From positions 3,720,001 through 3,784,000 of the forward strand of contig NZ_JAATJL010000001.1 in NCBI RefSeq assembly GCF_011927905.1: a stretch of 64,000 bases of DNA, written 5' to 3'. Positions 8,519 to 18,048 of this stretch are shown piece after piece. How positions within the stretch are numbered: position 1 is the stretch's first letter; the number at the start of each line of letters is the position of its first letter. The notes below the pieces were generated by a model, which was given only the letters and a program-made list of their open reading frames with translations, did no database searches and was not told where the DNA came from. The stretch comes from Arthrobacter pigmenti (GTDB taxonomy: Bacteria > Actinomycetota > Actinomycetes > Actinomycetales > Micrococcaceae). The position numbers were made by a program, and so were the translations under genes.

Positions 8519-9758
8519 TAGCCCCAATACCGTTTGTATGAGGACGTTCTGGCGCAGTTGACTGATGGGCTCTCATGGGCCTCGGGCTGGACCGAGGAGT
8601 ACCGCCCGCCGAGCAAGTCTGCGATCTTCCAGGCCCGGGTGCGGCTGGGGTCGGAGCCGTTGAAGGCGTTGTTCGAGCGGGTCGCGGAACCGCTCGGCGG
8701 TAGGGACATGCCGGGAGTGTGGCTGGCCGGGCGTCGGTTGGTAGCGATCGACGGGATGTGTCTGGATGTGGCCGACACGGTCGCCAACGACGGGCACTTC
8801 GGGCGGCCGGGAGCCAACAAGGGTGAGCAGGCTGCGTTCCCGCAGGCCCGCGTGGTGGCGCTGGCTGAGTGCGGAACGCACGCGGTCTTCGCCGCCGAGA
8901 TCGGCGCGTACTCACAATCCGAGGCGACGCTGAGCGAGCCGCTGGTGGAACAGTTGGAGCCGGGGATGCTGCTGACCGCTGACCGAGGGTTCTTCTCCTA
9001 CGCACTGTGGCGCAAGGCGATCGGCACCGGAGCCGATCTGCTGTGGCGGGTCCGGACCGATAAGTCCGCGCCGAAGCCGTTCCGCGTCGCGGATCTACCC
9101 GACGGGTCGTGGCTGGCCGACCTGCGCCAGACGCACTCGGCGGCGGCCCGACGCGCAGAGCCGCTCCGTGTGCGCGTCATCGACTACACCATCGATGACG
9201 GACGCGAGAACCCCGACACCTACCGGCTCTTCACGACCTTGCTCGACCCTGACGAGGCGTCCGCGGTCGAACTCGCCGCCGCATACGTCCAGCGGTGGGA
9301 GATAGAGCTGGCATTCGATGAACTCAAGACCCACCAACGCGGACCCCGCACCGTTCTGCGGTCCAAGTCGCCCGACCTGGTCCTCCAAGAGATCTGGGGC
9401 CACCTGTGCTGCCACTACGCGATCCGATCCCTGATGGCCCAAGCCGCCACCCACTCCGGGCACGACCCAGACCGGGTCAGCTTCGTCGCCGCACTCCGGA
9501 TCACCCGCCAGACCCTCGCCCACCCGGGCGCTTTTCCCCCCTGACCGGCACGACCGCGACAGTCCCGGATGGCTCGATTTCCTGCGCCGGCTACTCCGCC
9601 GACTGAACCCTGCCCGACGCCACCGCTCAGCACCCCGCGTCATCAAACGCAAGTACACCAAGTGGCACGTCAAACGCGCCCGCCACACCAACTGGCCACA
9701 GCCCCAGCATGAACCCACCTACCACACCATCAACACTAACTAAACGGTATTGGGGCTA
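8519..9758 (+). mobile_element. IS4-family insertion sequence, internally deleted
   Basis: 17-bp perfect terminal inverted repeats (8519-8535 and 9742-9758, beginning TAGCCCCAATACC) enclose an IS4-type transposase. No longer target-site duplication is visible beyond a possible TA. The left repeat abuts the transposase at a point equivalent to about codon 75, so the usual leader and N-terminal coding part are missing. Confidence 0.85.
8534..9743 (+). pseudogene. IS4-family transposase, N-terminally deleted and frameshifted
   Basis: The frame from 8534 reads directly out of the left inverted repeat into YEDVLAQLTDGLSWASGW, normally near residue 75 of this family. DDE residues are visible in AIDGM, TADRGF and YVQRWEIELAFDELK. 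At about 9535 a run of four T and six C breaks the frame. The other frame then gives the usual C-terminus (KRKYTKWHVKRARHTNWP) to TAA 9743. With both a missing N-terminus and a shifted C-terminus the enzyme should be inactive. Confidence 0.85.
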
Positions 9759-9832
9759 GTTGCGTATCCGCTTTCGGAAACGAGCAGTAGCGGCGCTTGA
9801 TTCCGATTGTCAACCGATTCTGGCTCGTGTGT

Positions 9833-10831
9833 TCAGGGAAGCATTGCTTTGCGACCGTCTATGACTTCAGCGAAGAACTCGAGCTGTCGACGGAGCTGGT
9901 GACCTTGACCGCCCTCGTGGCCGTTGTATGGGTACACAGTGATCTCCTTCGGTCCGGCGTAGCGATTGTACGCGGCGTAGACAGTGGAAGGAGGACAGGT
10001 AGTGTCGGCGAGAGCCACGGAGAACAAGGCAGGGGCGGTGGCTCGCGCAGCGAAATTGCTCCCGTCGAAATACGACAGCACCCGAAATACGTCTTCCTCT
10101 CCCCCGGGGACGGTCTGCATGTAGTGGGTGATCTGGCTATAGGGACTCGCGTCAGTGATCCTCAGCGCGCGTCGGAAGTGACTGAGGAATGGGACATCAA
10201 TCACTGCGCCGGCAAGATCATCGGCGAGGGCGGCGACCGCCAACGCGATGCCGCCACCCTGGCTGATGCCGGAGACGATCACACGAGTGGGATCGACGAA
10301 CGGATGACTACGTGCTGCGTCTACAGCCAGAACCGCATCCGTGAACAGCCGTCGATAGTAGTACGTGCGCGGGTCCTCGATTCCTGAGGTGACGACACCC
10401 GGGACACGAGGTGGTGATCCCGCTGGGTCCGTTGTCGAGCCGGGGCTCAAAGCATTTCCCTGGCCACGGCTGTCCATAATGAACAGCGCCAACCCTGCCG
10501 CGGGGATCGCGGTGGACTGCACGGGGAAGCCCCTTCCGGCCCTGTGGCCAAGGTAACTCACGACGCATGGCAATGGCCCGCTGGCATGCCGGGGGCGAAG
10601 CATCCACCCGCGAATCGGATGACCGCCGAAGCCTGCGAACGTCACGTCCTCGACGATGACCTCACTGAGTCTCTCGTCGAACGGCTCGAATCGTGGCGCA
10701 AAAGCGGCTCGCCGTGACTCGGCGATCGTGTCGTGCCAAAACGCGTCAAAGTCGAGGGGTTCCTCCGGCGCAGGAGCGTATGACTCGAGGTCGGCGAGAG
10801 AAAGGTCGAACTGTGGCATCGTGTGTCCCAT
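9833..10831 (-). CDS. CE7-type acetyl xylan esterase / cephalosporin-C deacetylase
   Basis: This 332-residue alpha/beta hydrolase has the CE7 motifs in order: RGQG (in DSRGQGN), the nucleophile elbow GISQGG, an Asp in ALADTTCPPS and the catalytic His in NGHEGG. CE7 enzymes remove acetyl groups from small oligosaccharides and related compounds, and act in the cytoplasm; no signal peptide is seen. I take ATG 10831 (ATG 10819 is also possible); the longer frame to 10993 overlaps the neighbouring gene and is unlikely. It lies 148 nt downstream of a co-directional metallophosphoesterase. Together they look like a leftward operon divergent from the glycosidase gene. Confidence 0.8.
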   Translation of the reverse strand: MGHTMPQFDLSLADLESYAPAPEEPLDFDAFWHDTIAESRRAAFAPRFEPFDERLSEVIVEDVTFAGFGGHPIRGWMLRPRHASGPLPCVVSYLGHRAGRGFPVQSTAIPAAGLALFIMDSRGQGNALSPGSTTDPAGSPPRVPGVVTSGIEDPRTYYYRRLFTDAVLAVDAARSHPFVDPTRVIVSGISQGGGIALAVAALADDLAGAVIDVPFLSHFRRALRITDASPYSQITHYMQTVPGGEEDVFRVLSYFDGSNFAARATAPALFSVALADTTCPPSTVYAAYNRYAGPKEITVYPYNGHEGGQGHQLRRQLEFFAEVIDGRKAMLP

Positions 10832-10979
10832 CGTGCTGAATCGAGCAAGAATAGCGCTCGGAGTATCGGAAATGTTACAAATTACGGATTCGGGTGAAGA
10901 CAAGCCAGACGTCAACGTGGTGGATCGGCGCGAGCCGGTCCTCGTTCGATCGAGCGGGAGCTCAATCGTTCCTCGGCGC

Positions 10980-11972
10980 TCAGGAAGACGCAAACTCGAC
11001 TACCAAGTGTGCGCCGGTGAGATTGGGCGCCACGACACACTGCGGCACTCCGTTTACTACGTCCAGCGATGCCTCATGATTATGGCCCGCAAAGACCGCA
11101 AGCACGTTCGGTGCGCTGAACACATCACGGCGAAAAGCCATCGTCGTTGGAGTGTGCCTCCGTCGCCATGGGCGGCGTTGCTCCACGGTAAATAGGGTGT
11201 CCGTCGATGTCCCCCACTCAGGATGCCCGCATCCGAACTTGACTGACCGACCAGGCGCAAAGAGCGGGATGTGAATGAAAAGCACCACAGGGGCTCCTGT
11301 CGCGACCTGAGCGCGAAAGAACTCCAGTTGATCTGGGCTTATCTCGTTGGTCGAGTCGTCGATGGTCACAAAGCGAACGCCGTTTAGCAAGCGCACTGAC
11401 ATCATGGGATCGGCACTCCCATAGAGAGGCATCAGTCTTTGTTTGATCCAGCGAGCACGCAGTTCAACGTCGCTGCCCGGCATCCCCTCGTAGTGCCAGT
11501 CATGATTTCCTGCTGTGTAAGTCCAAGGAATGCCGATCTCATTCAGCCACGCGGCCGCCCATTCGATCGCGGCTTCCGATGGGAAGCTGACGATGTCACC
11601 CAGTAGCGCGACCAGAGATGCACTCTCGTCGACTGCACGGGACAAAGCCTCGATGAATCCATCTTCGGGCGTCGCGACTTGATTGGTGCGGTAGTGCTTT
11701 GCCGAGGTATACGCCTCGGCCATTCGCTGGGTGTAACCACGAAATGCCTCGCCTCGGACATCATCAAGTTTCAGGTGGGTATCCGCGATGATGACGATTC
11801 GGAACGTCTCCGACACCATCGGAGACGTGAGTCGTGCGCCGTCGGAATTGATTGAAAATGCGCGAGAGAAGGTCGCATTCCGACTCCTGAGTTCGTTGAC
11901 CTCAGGAACAAGGGAATACTTTTGGGTTCGCCTGGCTGACGCGGTGTGCGGCAGCGTGTCCCGTCCATTCAC
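10980..11972 (-). CDS. Calcineurin-like metallophosphoesterase
   Basis: The dinuclear-metal motifs of the calcineurin phosphoesterase fold appear in order: IIADTH, LLGDIVS, AGNHDW, a central FIHIPLF histidine and AGHNHEA. The catalytic part is the size of a CpdA/UshA-type cytoplasmic phosphodiesterase. The start is uncertain: ATG 11972 gives 330 residues with an atypical 51-residue extension, while ATG 11819 starts just before the first motif. No signal peptide is visible. Given the esterase, glycosidase and sugar importer in the island, the substrate may be a phosphorylated or phosphodiester-linked sugar; this is inference. The divergent promoter carries an island operator (12048-12059). Confidence 0.75.
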   Translation of the reverse strand: MNGRDTLPHTASARRTQKYSLVPEVNELRSRNATFSRAFSINSDGARLTSPMVSETFRIVIIADTHLKLDDVRGEAFRGYTQRMAEAYTSAKHYRTNQVATPEDGFIEALSRAVDESASLVALLGDIVSFPSEAAIEWAAAWLNEIGIPWTYTAGNHDWHYEGMPGSDVELRARWIKQRLMPLYGSADPMMSVRLLNGVRFVTIDDSTNEISPDQLEFFRAQVATGAPVVLFIHIPLFAPGRSVKFGCGHPEWGTSTDTLFTVEQRRPWRRRHTPTTMAFRRDVFSAPNVLAVFAGHNHEASLDVVNGVPQCVVAPNLTGAHLVVEFASS

Positions 11973-12047
11973 TATGATCTCAACTCTCCAAATACATGAC
12001 TCGCTTCAGCAATTGTCCCTACCGCTTGACTAGGCTACCAACTTTGA

Positions 12048-12059
12048 GGCAACGTTGTC
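12048..12059. promoter_or_regulatory. LacI-type operator, site 1 (GGCAACGTTGTC)
   Basis: One mismatch from the palindrome GACAACGTTGTC, in the divergent promoter region between the phosphoesterase/esterase genes and the glycosidase gene. The CG-centred palindrome is typical of LacI-family operators. Confidence 0.55.
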
Positions 12060-12155
12060 TAGACTAAGCAAATTAGCCCCAGCTGAGCGAGCGAGTCTCC
12101 GCCAAGGCTAGTTTGCCCTGACAAACCACTCCCACTAAGGAAATGAAACCTCAAC

Positions 12156-14105
12156 ATGGAGGCATCCAGCGATCAATCATGGCGAACGGTCGTCGTCTCG
12201 GCGTCGCCTGCTGTCGAAATTGTTCTGAGCGACCAAACTAGCGATGCAGTCGAAATCGATTCTGACGTGACCCGGGACGGCGAGGACACCATCGTCACGA
12301 TCGTACTTACGGCGACTTCAGCGGCCAGAATTGGCTGCCTCGTACGCGTTACTTGTCCACAACGATTCGGCACTGCCCTGTGCGAGGGTGGGGTACTACA
12401 GCGAGACGGAAGCGACTCGAGCTGGGCGACTTCGCATACGCCCCTGATCGCCGCGTATGCGATGTCAACATCCGACGGAAGTACCGCAATCACGATAGAG
12501 AACATAAACACCTCAGACGTCGTATACCAGTGGGGCGATGGTGGCTTCGCCGTGGGCGTTTTGCTCATGGGCAGGCTTCATGGCATATCCGGACAGGTGG
12601 TCGACGGTGTGCAGAACCTCGAGACAACAATAGATACCGTTGAGATGCAGGCAGGTACGGTGGCGACGCTTGTACTCCGCGTAGCCTGTTCGCAATCCGC
12701 AGCTCCGAGACTGTTTGAGGACGCCGTCGGGCTGCCTGACGAGCGCGATTTGCTCGCGCATCGGCTCGCATTATGGGGATCCGAGGTGCCCTGCCTCGGT
12801 TCTCCCGATTTACCCGACGCGACCTACCCGACGGTTAACGCTCCGACCCGCGAGTATGGGACGTTGCATACCTTCTTCGATCCGGATGCGTGGAGTGCAG
12901 CCGTTGCGCTCGCATACTCCGGAATCGATATCCTCCAGCGTCGTGCACGCAATATCGTAGAGCGCGCGATCGACAACATTAGACCCGACGGGCTCATCCC
13001 CCACCACTTTGACGGCAGTTGGCCCGAATACGTTGCGATCTCAGGTTCGCCACAACCAGGCCCCAATCTGTTCGTCATTGAGGCTGCCACAGACATCGCG
13101 TGTGCCACGGGCGACCTGGCGTGGTTACGACAAATGTGGGGGAAGGGAATCCGATCAGCCGCCATCTGGCTCCTGACACAATTGGACGAGACCCGCGGCC
13201 TCCTAAATGTGGTGGGGGCCCTATGGGTGGATGTCTTCCGGCGATCCGGATTCACGCTCGACACAAACGCCATGGCGGTCCGCACGTTCTCGCGGGCGGC
13301 CGAAGTTGCCCGCGTGTTGGCCGACCCATTGGCTGATCGCCTGGAGGGCGCTGCGAACTCCATCCGTGAGAATATCGGCGCCTTGTGGGCAAAAGACCAC
13401 TTCGTCACCAGCCGCTCCCCTGACTGGTCGCAAGTCGATGACCACGAGGATGCTGAGAACTACCTGGCGATCGCGACTGGAGCGGCATCCCCCGAACAGG
13501 GCAGCCGAATCGTCGATCACTTTGATTCCGCGCTTCGCATGCATCCCGAGGGCCGGGGCACCTTGGTCAGCCTGCGACGCTATGAATCCGAAGACTGCTA
13601 TCTCGGCAACGTCGGCGACTCCGACATTGCGATGGCGAGACTCTGGTGGGCAGACCTTCTTGCTCGACGCGCGATGGGCGACACCGAATCATTCCGGCAG
13701 CTTTTCACGCCGGTTCGTGACGACCTTGTCGACAACGTATGGATGCGGGAACGCTACTCTTCCACCGGTGTGCCCGTCCGCGCCGACGGATACCACGAAT
13801 ATCCCGATCTCATCGACTTCTTGCTCCGTGAAGGCGTCTATGGTCTGAGCATCGACATGGCATCGGTGCGGATACGCCCAATGCGGCCAGGGCCCTTCGA
13901 CGTGCACTGGGGTAAAATCCGGCTGGTACACTCCGAACAGCGCGTGTACCTCTCACTTGCTGACGAGCTCGAGCGATCCGTCGTCGTTTACGGGCTGAAG
14001 GCGAACGCATGCTACCGGTCTGAACACGGGGTCACCTACGCGGACCAGCACGGCATGCTTCAGACCACTATTCGTGGAAATCTCGATCTTCAACTCGACA
14101 CCTGA
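12156..14105 (+). CDS. Six-hairpin (alpha/alpha)6-barrel glycosidase-like protein
   Basis: The 649-residue protein has a beta-rich N-terminal half (about 1-200) and a helical second half resembling six-hairpin glycosidases of the GH63/GH78/GH95 type, with segments such as RPDGLIPHHFDGSWPEYV, NLFVIEAATDIA and GFTLDTNAMAVRTFSRAAEVA. No signal peptide is seen, so it probably acts on imported oligosaccharide. I cannot assign a CAZy family or a catalytic acid with confidence. ATG 12156 is used; a weak AAGGA lies 14 nt upstream. The gene stands alone, divergent from the phosphoesterase gene, with an island operator about 100 nt upstream. Confidence 0.6.
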   Translation: MEASSDQSWRTVVVSASPAVEIVLSDQTSDAVEIDSDVTRDGEDTIVTIVLTATSAARIGCLVRVTCPQRFGTALCEGGVLQRDGSDSSWATSHTPLIAAYAMSTSDGSTAITIENINTSDVVYQWGDGGFAVGVLLMGRLHGISGQVVDGVQNLETTIDTVEMQAGTVATLVLRVACSQSAAPRLFEDAVGLPDERDLLAHRLALWGSEVPCLGSPDLPDATYPTVNAPTREYGTLHTFFDPDAWSAAVALAYSGIDILQRRARNIVERAIDNIRPDGLIPHHFDGSWPEYVAISGSPQPGPNLFVIEAATDIACATGDLAWLRQMWGKGIRSAAIWLLTQLDETRGLLNVVGALWVDVFRRSGFTLDTNAMAVRTFSRAAEVARVLADPLADRLEGAANSIRENIGALWAKDHFVTSRSPDWSQVDDHEDAENYLAIATGAASPEQGSRIVDHFDSALRMHPEGRGTLVSLRRYESEDCYLGNVGDSDIAMARLWWADLLARRAMGDTESFRQLFTPVRDDLVDNVWMRERYSSTGVPVRADGYHEYPDLIDFLLREGVYGLSIDMASVRIRPMRPGPFDVHWGKIRLVHSEQRVYLSLADELERSVVVYGLKANACYRSEHGVTYADQHGMLQTTIRGNLDLQLDT

Positions 14106-14116
14106 TTGATAGGCGC

Positions 14117-14676
14117 TTGTTTTGTCGACGGGCGTTTCCGCCCTCGTGTCCGATCAGACCGATCTCCACGAAACTCGGTCCGCGTCGTCCCACTCGGCCA
14201 AGGTCGCATGGGGATCGATTCCTTGCAGCGACCCCGGCGTGGTATGGGATCTGCCGCGGGGATCGAGTTTCGTCCGGTCGCCCTTGTGCCCGCGGTCGAT
14301 CGCGGCCGCGCTCATCCCATCAGCAGCTTCGCCTGCGCGTCGGTGACTTCGAAGGCACCCTTGGCCTGGAGCATCGGAATCAGGACCGGCAGAAACAGCG
14401 CCAGCCGCTTACCGGCAGCAGTCCGCTGCACACCCCAACACTTCCGCAGCGCAGCCATCACCACGGGATGTCATAGCTGCCCGGACGCCGCGCCCGGACC
14501 TTCACCATCTTGAGCGTGAGAGCGTCCCGCAACGCCATTCGCGCGTAGTCACAATGCCAACCCATCAACAGCACCAATTCGTCTAAGATCAGTGTCTTCC
14601 TGGCCCTGCCAGCACGAGCATAATCGGTCGCCAACTTCGCCGCCACAGCCTTGCGTTCACGCATCGAAAGCTCCAT
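14117..14676 (-). pseudogene. rve-type transposase, N-terminal relic
   Basis: The frame 14458-14676 gives the N-terminus (MRERKAVAAKLATDYARAG, ILDELVLLMGWHCDYARM). Continuing leftward in other frames gives CWGVQRTAAGKRLALFLPVL and DRTKLDPRGRSHTTPGSLQG. These match, segment by segment, the better-preserved transposase at 15964-16779. The integrase core is absent, so this is a truncated, frameshifted copy. Confidence 0.75.
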
Positions 14677-14732
14677 GAAACCGGCATAGCGTCAATACAC
14701 CGCGACGTCCGGCAACCACGCCGTCCAGGCGG

Positions 14733-14790
14733 AGGTTCTCAAATGAGGTAACGAACACCGCTACGCGGAGATTTCCAATGAGTCAACGCG
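14733..14790. repeat. IS end, copy A
   Basis: About 57 bp beginning GGTTCTCAAATGAGGTAACG resembles 16790-16843 and 25214-25270. It lies just outside the N-terminal end of the 14458-14676 transposase relic, as expected for the outer end of that IS. Confidence 0.5.
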
Positions 14791-14809
14791 TCGTCCCCGA
14801 GGAATCATG

Positions 14810-15180
14810 TCAAGATGCCCGGCTCGATTGTTTCGTGGAATCATTTGAGAATGCCCGGATGGCGGCGGCGGGTTTTGGGTTTTGTTTGCTGGTGGTCAGG
14901 GTGAGCAGTTCGGCGGTGAGAGTCTGAATCTGTCGTTGGATGGCTGCGGGATTCAGCAGTTTGTTCTGCCGGATCAGTTTCATTTTCACGGCCTTGCGCG
15001 CGGTGCCGGTGTCATTGATGACCCGCTGGTACGGGGTGGTCGGTTTGTCGTATTTCTTGATCACTTTGGCCCCGCGGCGTTCCTTGAAACCAACTTCTGC
15101 TGCGGCGTGAAATGGTTGGTCAGTAGGGCCTGCAGCGCCCAGATCCGGTTCAGTAAGTTCAGTTCGTCCTTTACACCCCG
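14810..15180 (-). pseudogene. rve-type transposase, C-terminal fragment
   Basis: Segments LLNRIWALQALLTNHF (other frame) and KVIKKYDKPTTPYQRVINDT, then NPAAIQRQIQTLTAELLTL, are the typical C-terminus of the rve-type transposase whose N-terminal part lies at 15964-16779. The IS256 relic separates the two. Confidence 0.7.
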
Positions 15181-15962
15181 GTTGGCCAGTTCGGCGCAGG
15201 CCCGGCCCAGAACTTCGCGCCCTCGGTGGCTTGGACCCATATCCCCAGGACGTGCTTGATGCCGTCCATATCGACCCCCACGGCGATGTGAGCAGCCTTG
15301 TTGCGCACATGGGCGCCGTCGCGGATTTTGACCACGATCGCGTCGAGATAAATCACCGGATAGAAGGCCTCCAGCGGCCGGCGCTGCCAGAGGATGACCT
15401 CATCGAGGACCTCATCAGTGATCTTCGAGATCGTTTCGCGGCTGATCTCCGTGCCGATCGTTGACACGAGGTGATGCTCGATATCGCGTACCGTCATCCC
15501 GCCAGCGTAAAGGCTCACGATCATCTCATCGAGCCCGCCCAGGCGTCTGGAGCCCTTCGGGACCAGGGCCGGGGTAAACGTGCCGTCCCGGTCCCGGGGA
15601 ATCGCCAGCTCGACGCCCCCGACCACGGTGGCGACGGTCTTGGGAAAAACACCATTGCGTGAGTTCGGGAACAACGCCGCGTCCGGGTCACCCTTGTCGT
15701 ACCCGAGGTGATCACCGAGCTCGGTCTGCAAGCCTCGTTCGAGGCCTGCCTTAATCAGCTGCTGGATCAGCCCGTCCTTGCCCTCAAGCCGGACCTGCCC
15801 GGCGTCGATCATCGAGTACAACTCATCCAGGGCGCCAGAGGGCTTCCAACGCCTTCACACCTCACGCTGGGCGCGTCTGCGCTCTTCACCGGCTTCGTTA
15901 TCAACCATGGTCATCAGTATCTCGGCTTCCTGCTCGGGTCACCTCCCCTTACACAAACGATC
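15171..15962 (-). pseudogene. IS256-family transposase, truncated, inserted in the rve-type gene
   Basis: Typical IS256 text is clear: ELGDHLGYDKGDPDA, RNGVFPKTVATVVGGVELAIPRDRDG, SLYAGGMTVRDIEHHL and YLDAIVVKIRDGAHVRNKA. The second catalytic half is missing: after GIWVQATEGAKFWAG the frame runs into rve-transposase C-terminal sequence near 15175. The upstream end (ATCGTTTGTGTAAGGG on the minus strand, near 15945-15962) looks like the IS256 terminus. The element is thus a truncated insertion that split the older transposase. Confidence 0.8.
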
Positions 15963-15963
15963 T

Positions 15964-16779
15964 GACACCCTCGATTCTGCTGTTCACACCAGTGGAAAAG
16001 TTCCCAATTGATGAACTCGGACCCGTTATCCGAATCGATGCCCAGGATCGGGAACGGGAAACCCGCGGTGGCGTCCGGAATGGCGGCGAACACCCATTTC
16101 TGCGCTTTGTTCCGCCCCGAACGGGTCTCTGTCCAGCCCGTGGCAATATCGGTGATGTCCAGGGTGAAGCAGAACTCGCCCCTGGCGTTGCCGCCTTCAT
16201 GCCTGATCAGATCGATCTCCACAAATCCCGGCCGGGTATCGTCCACTCCGCCCACGTCCGCATCGGGATCGAGTCCTTCAGCAGTGTTCCGGGGTTGGTA
16301 TGGGACCGGCTCCGGATCGAGTTTCGCCCGGTCATTCTTGAGCCGGCGGTCGATGGTGGCCGGGGAAATCCGAAGCAGCGACTCCGCCGTCGCGTCGTCA
16401 ATCGCCAGTTCGCCGTGCCTGCGCAGCCGCCGCACCAGATCCGGCAGCGCCACGGCCAGCAGCCGCCCGCACGCGGTACCCTGCACCGCCCGGCAGAACC
16501 GCAGTGCGGCGATTACCACTTCCCCGTAGACCGGCGGCCGCGGCGGCCGCGGCGGCCGGGGCTTCACCACCGGGGCCTGAGCGCCGTCCGCAACGCCTGT
16601 CGCCCATGGTCCCGGTGCCACTCGGTCGTGGCGCACAACTCATCCAACATGATCTTCTTAGCGGCTCGGTTCGCTCGTGCATACCGGGTCGCGATGGTCT
16701 TCGTCACAGCCCGTCGTTCACTCATCAGCAATCCCATGACTCGAAGTGCCAAGCCAGCTGACACCGGTCCGGAAGACAC
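15964..16779 (-). pseudogene. rve-type transposase, N-terminal and partial core
   Basis: Frames 16564-16779 and 15914-16636 together give the N-terminal part (MSERRAVTKTIATRYARAN, LDELCATTEWHRDHGRQAL) and part of an integrase core with Asp in EIDLIRHEGG and Asp in GIDSDNGSEFIN. The frame changes near 16600, in a GC-rich proline-coding stretch. The coding sequence stops matching at NRGC near 15963, where the IS256 relic begins. Confidence 0.75.
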
Positions 16780-16789
16780 ACAGCTACAC

Positions 16790-16843
16790 GGACATTCTCA
16801 GATGATTCTCGAATACCACTACGCGGGCATCTTTGATGAGTTA
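16790..16843. repeat. IS end, copy C, abutting cassette copy 1
   Basis: Similar to copies A and B (ATTCTCAGATGATTCTCGAA...CTACGCGGGCATC...GATGAGT). It lies just outside the start of the rve-type transposase and directly touches the 1,250-bp cassette. Confidence 0.5.
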
Positions 16844-16855
16844 GCGCGAGCTCTT

Positions 16856-16867
16856 GACAACGATGTC
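16856..16867. promoter_or_regulatory. LacI-type operator, site 2a (GACAACGATGTC)
   Basis: One mismatch from GACAACGTTGTC, overlapping a TTGACA that could be the -35 element for the Tat-leader gene 25-36 nt downstream. Confidence 0.5.
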
Positions 16868-16891
16868 TCAGTTCATGGAAGATTCATTCGC

Positions 16892-17062
16892 ATGAACAAA
16901 AACACAGATCCTGTCCCATCCAAGCGACATGAAATATCCAGGAGGTCGGTGATTGCGGGGTCGGGAGCGTCCTTGGGACTAGGCGTCTCTGCTCTCGGGG
17001 CTGCGGGGAGCGCCCAGGCCGACACGAACGTCATTGCGACTAAGGCCGTGAGGGAAAATTGA
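16892..17062 (+). CDS. Tat signal-peptide protein, 56 residues, copy 1
   Basis: The short protein is essentially a Tat leader: ISRRSVIAGSGASLGLGVSA gives the twin-arginine motif and hydrophobic stretch, followed by an AQA-DT cleavage site and a 14-residue tail (TNVIATKAVREN) before TGA. No mature domain follows in this frame. The stop overlaps the TTG start of the next gene as TTGA, one frame back. Either the two genes are translationally coupled, or they are one secreted protein made by -1 frameshifting or broken by an old mutation. Both cassette copies share the arrangement exactly. An island operator and TTGACA lie just upstream. Confidence 0.6.
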   Translation: MNKNTDPVPSKRHEISRRSVIAGSGASLGLGVSALGAAGSAQADTNVIATKAVREN

Positions 17063-18048
17063 CTGCTCCGGGAATCTTGGCAAAAAGAAAAACCCCGTCG
17101 CTCAGTCTAAATGTCACTCCCGAAGCGCCGACGATCGAGAACGCTCTGGTCGACGGTGCGTTCATGAACTGGCATGCTGGGACCCCGGTGACGGTCGGAA
17201 CTGGTCTTCAGGGCAACGTGTGCGGACTCTGGCGTGTAGTTGCTCATGGGGCGGACAGCGTCATCGCGTCCCGCCACAGCGTTGAGACCGGGGGAATCTT
17301 GCTGACGATTGATTATCAAGCGTCTCCCACTCTCGAAGTAGTCTACCTGCGCCAGCTCATCCCGAACATCCTGCAGTTCTCTGGCGGGACATACACCTTT
17401 ACCGCTGACATCGAAACTGACGTCGAAATCGGCTGCGATGTATACGCCCAGGCCCGTTACAACGTGAACGACACGAACCGTGTGCTCGTGATCGATTCGG
17501 ACCAATCGACCTTATCGGTCGGTCGCCAACGCATCAGTGTTCCCTTTTTCGTGCCGGTACTCAACGAGGACCTTTACCCCATTGATTTTCGAAACTCGCT
17601 CGAATTCGCGGTGAGATTTTTTGGTGCGAGCAACCTCCAAGCGAACGTGTTGGTCCGAGACGCCATTATTACCCCGGGAACCGCTATATACGGCCCGTAC
17701 CTCGAGGACCAGTACGAGCAACTCGACCGCCTGGCTCCTTACTTTGAATCTGGCAACTTTCAAACTGGTGGACTCTCCGAGTCTTCTGGCCAGAAACGCT
17801 TCGCCGTAAGATATCGCACGCCAAAATGGAGAACATTCAGCGCCGCGAACATCCAGGTTTTCGATCAAGCCGGCACAGCGGGCAAGATCTCGACCTATAA
17901 CGCGGCGGGAGTCCGAACCGATGGCGTCGCGTACACGGTGATAGGTGAAAATTACGCGGGTGACGATTTCCGCGATGGATTCACCGTAGTCGCCAACGGC
18001 TCAACAGCTGCTGGCGCGTCGTTTAGATGGACATCAACTGGCTTCTAA
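17059..18048 (+). CDS. Phage tail-fibre-like carbohydrate-binding protein, copy 1
   Basis: The 329-residue protein resembles the C-terminal modules of phage tail fibres: a jelly-roll-like N-terminal half (NALVDGAFMNWHAGTPVTVG, then FSGGTYTFTADIETDVEIGC), the linker YEQLDRLAPYFESGNFQTGG, and a closing domain (FAVRYRTPKWRTFSAANIQV, then FRDGFTVVANGSTAAG and WTSTGF). No catalytic motif is visible. The resemblance is from memory of phage proteins, so the fold is moderately supported. TTG 17059 overlaps the Tat-leader stop, hinting that the product is exported. The neighbours suggest a glycan-binding role. Protein sequence is identical to copy 2 at 25487. Confidence 0.6.
   Translation: MTAPGILAKRKTPSLSLNVTPEAPTIENALVDGAFMNWHAGTPVTVGTGLQGNVCGLWRVVAHGADSVIASRHSVETGGILLTIDYQASPTLEVVYLRQLIPNILQFSGGTYTFTADIETDVEIGCDVYAQARYNVNDTNRVLVIDSDQSTLSVGRQRISVPFFVPVLNEDLYPIDFRNSLEFAVRFFGASNLQANVLVRDAIITPGTAIYGPYLEDQYEQLDRLAPYFESGNFQTGGLSESSGQKRFAVRYRTPKWRTFSAANIQVFDQAGTAGKISTYNAAGVRTDGVAYTVIGENYAGDDFRDGFTVVANGSTAAGASFRWTSTGF

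Noticed and set aside
15992-17062. 356-residue open frame joining the IS region to the Tat leader
   Set aside because: The first two thirds are antisense to the rve-type transposase, and copy 2 of the cassette lacks this extension. The Tat leader starting at 16892 is the supported gene.
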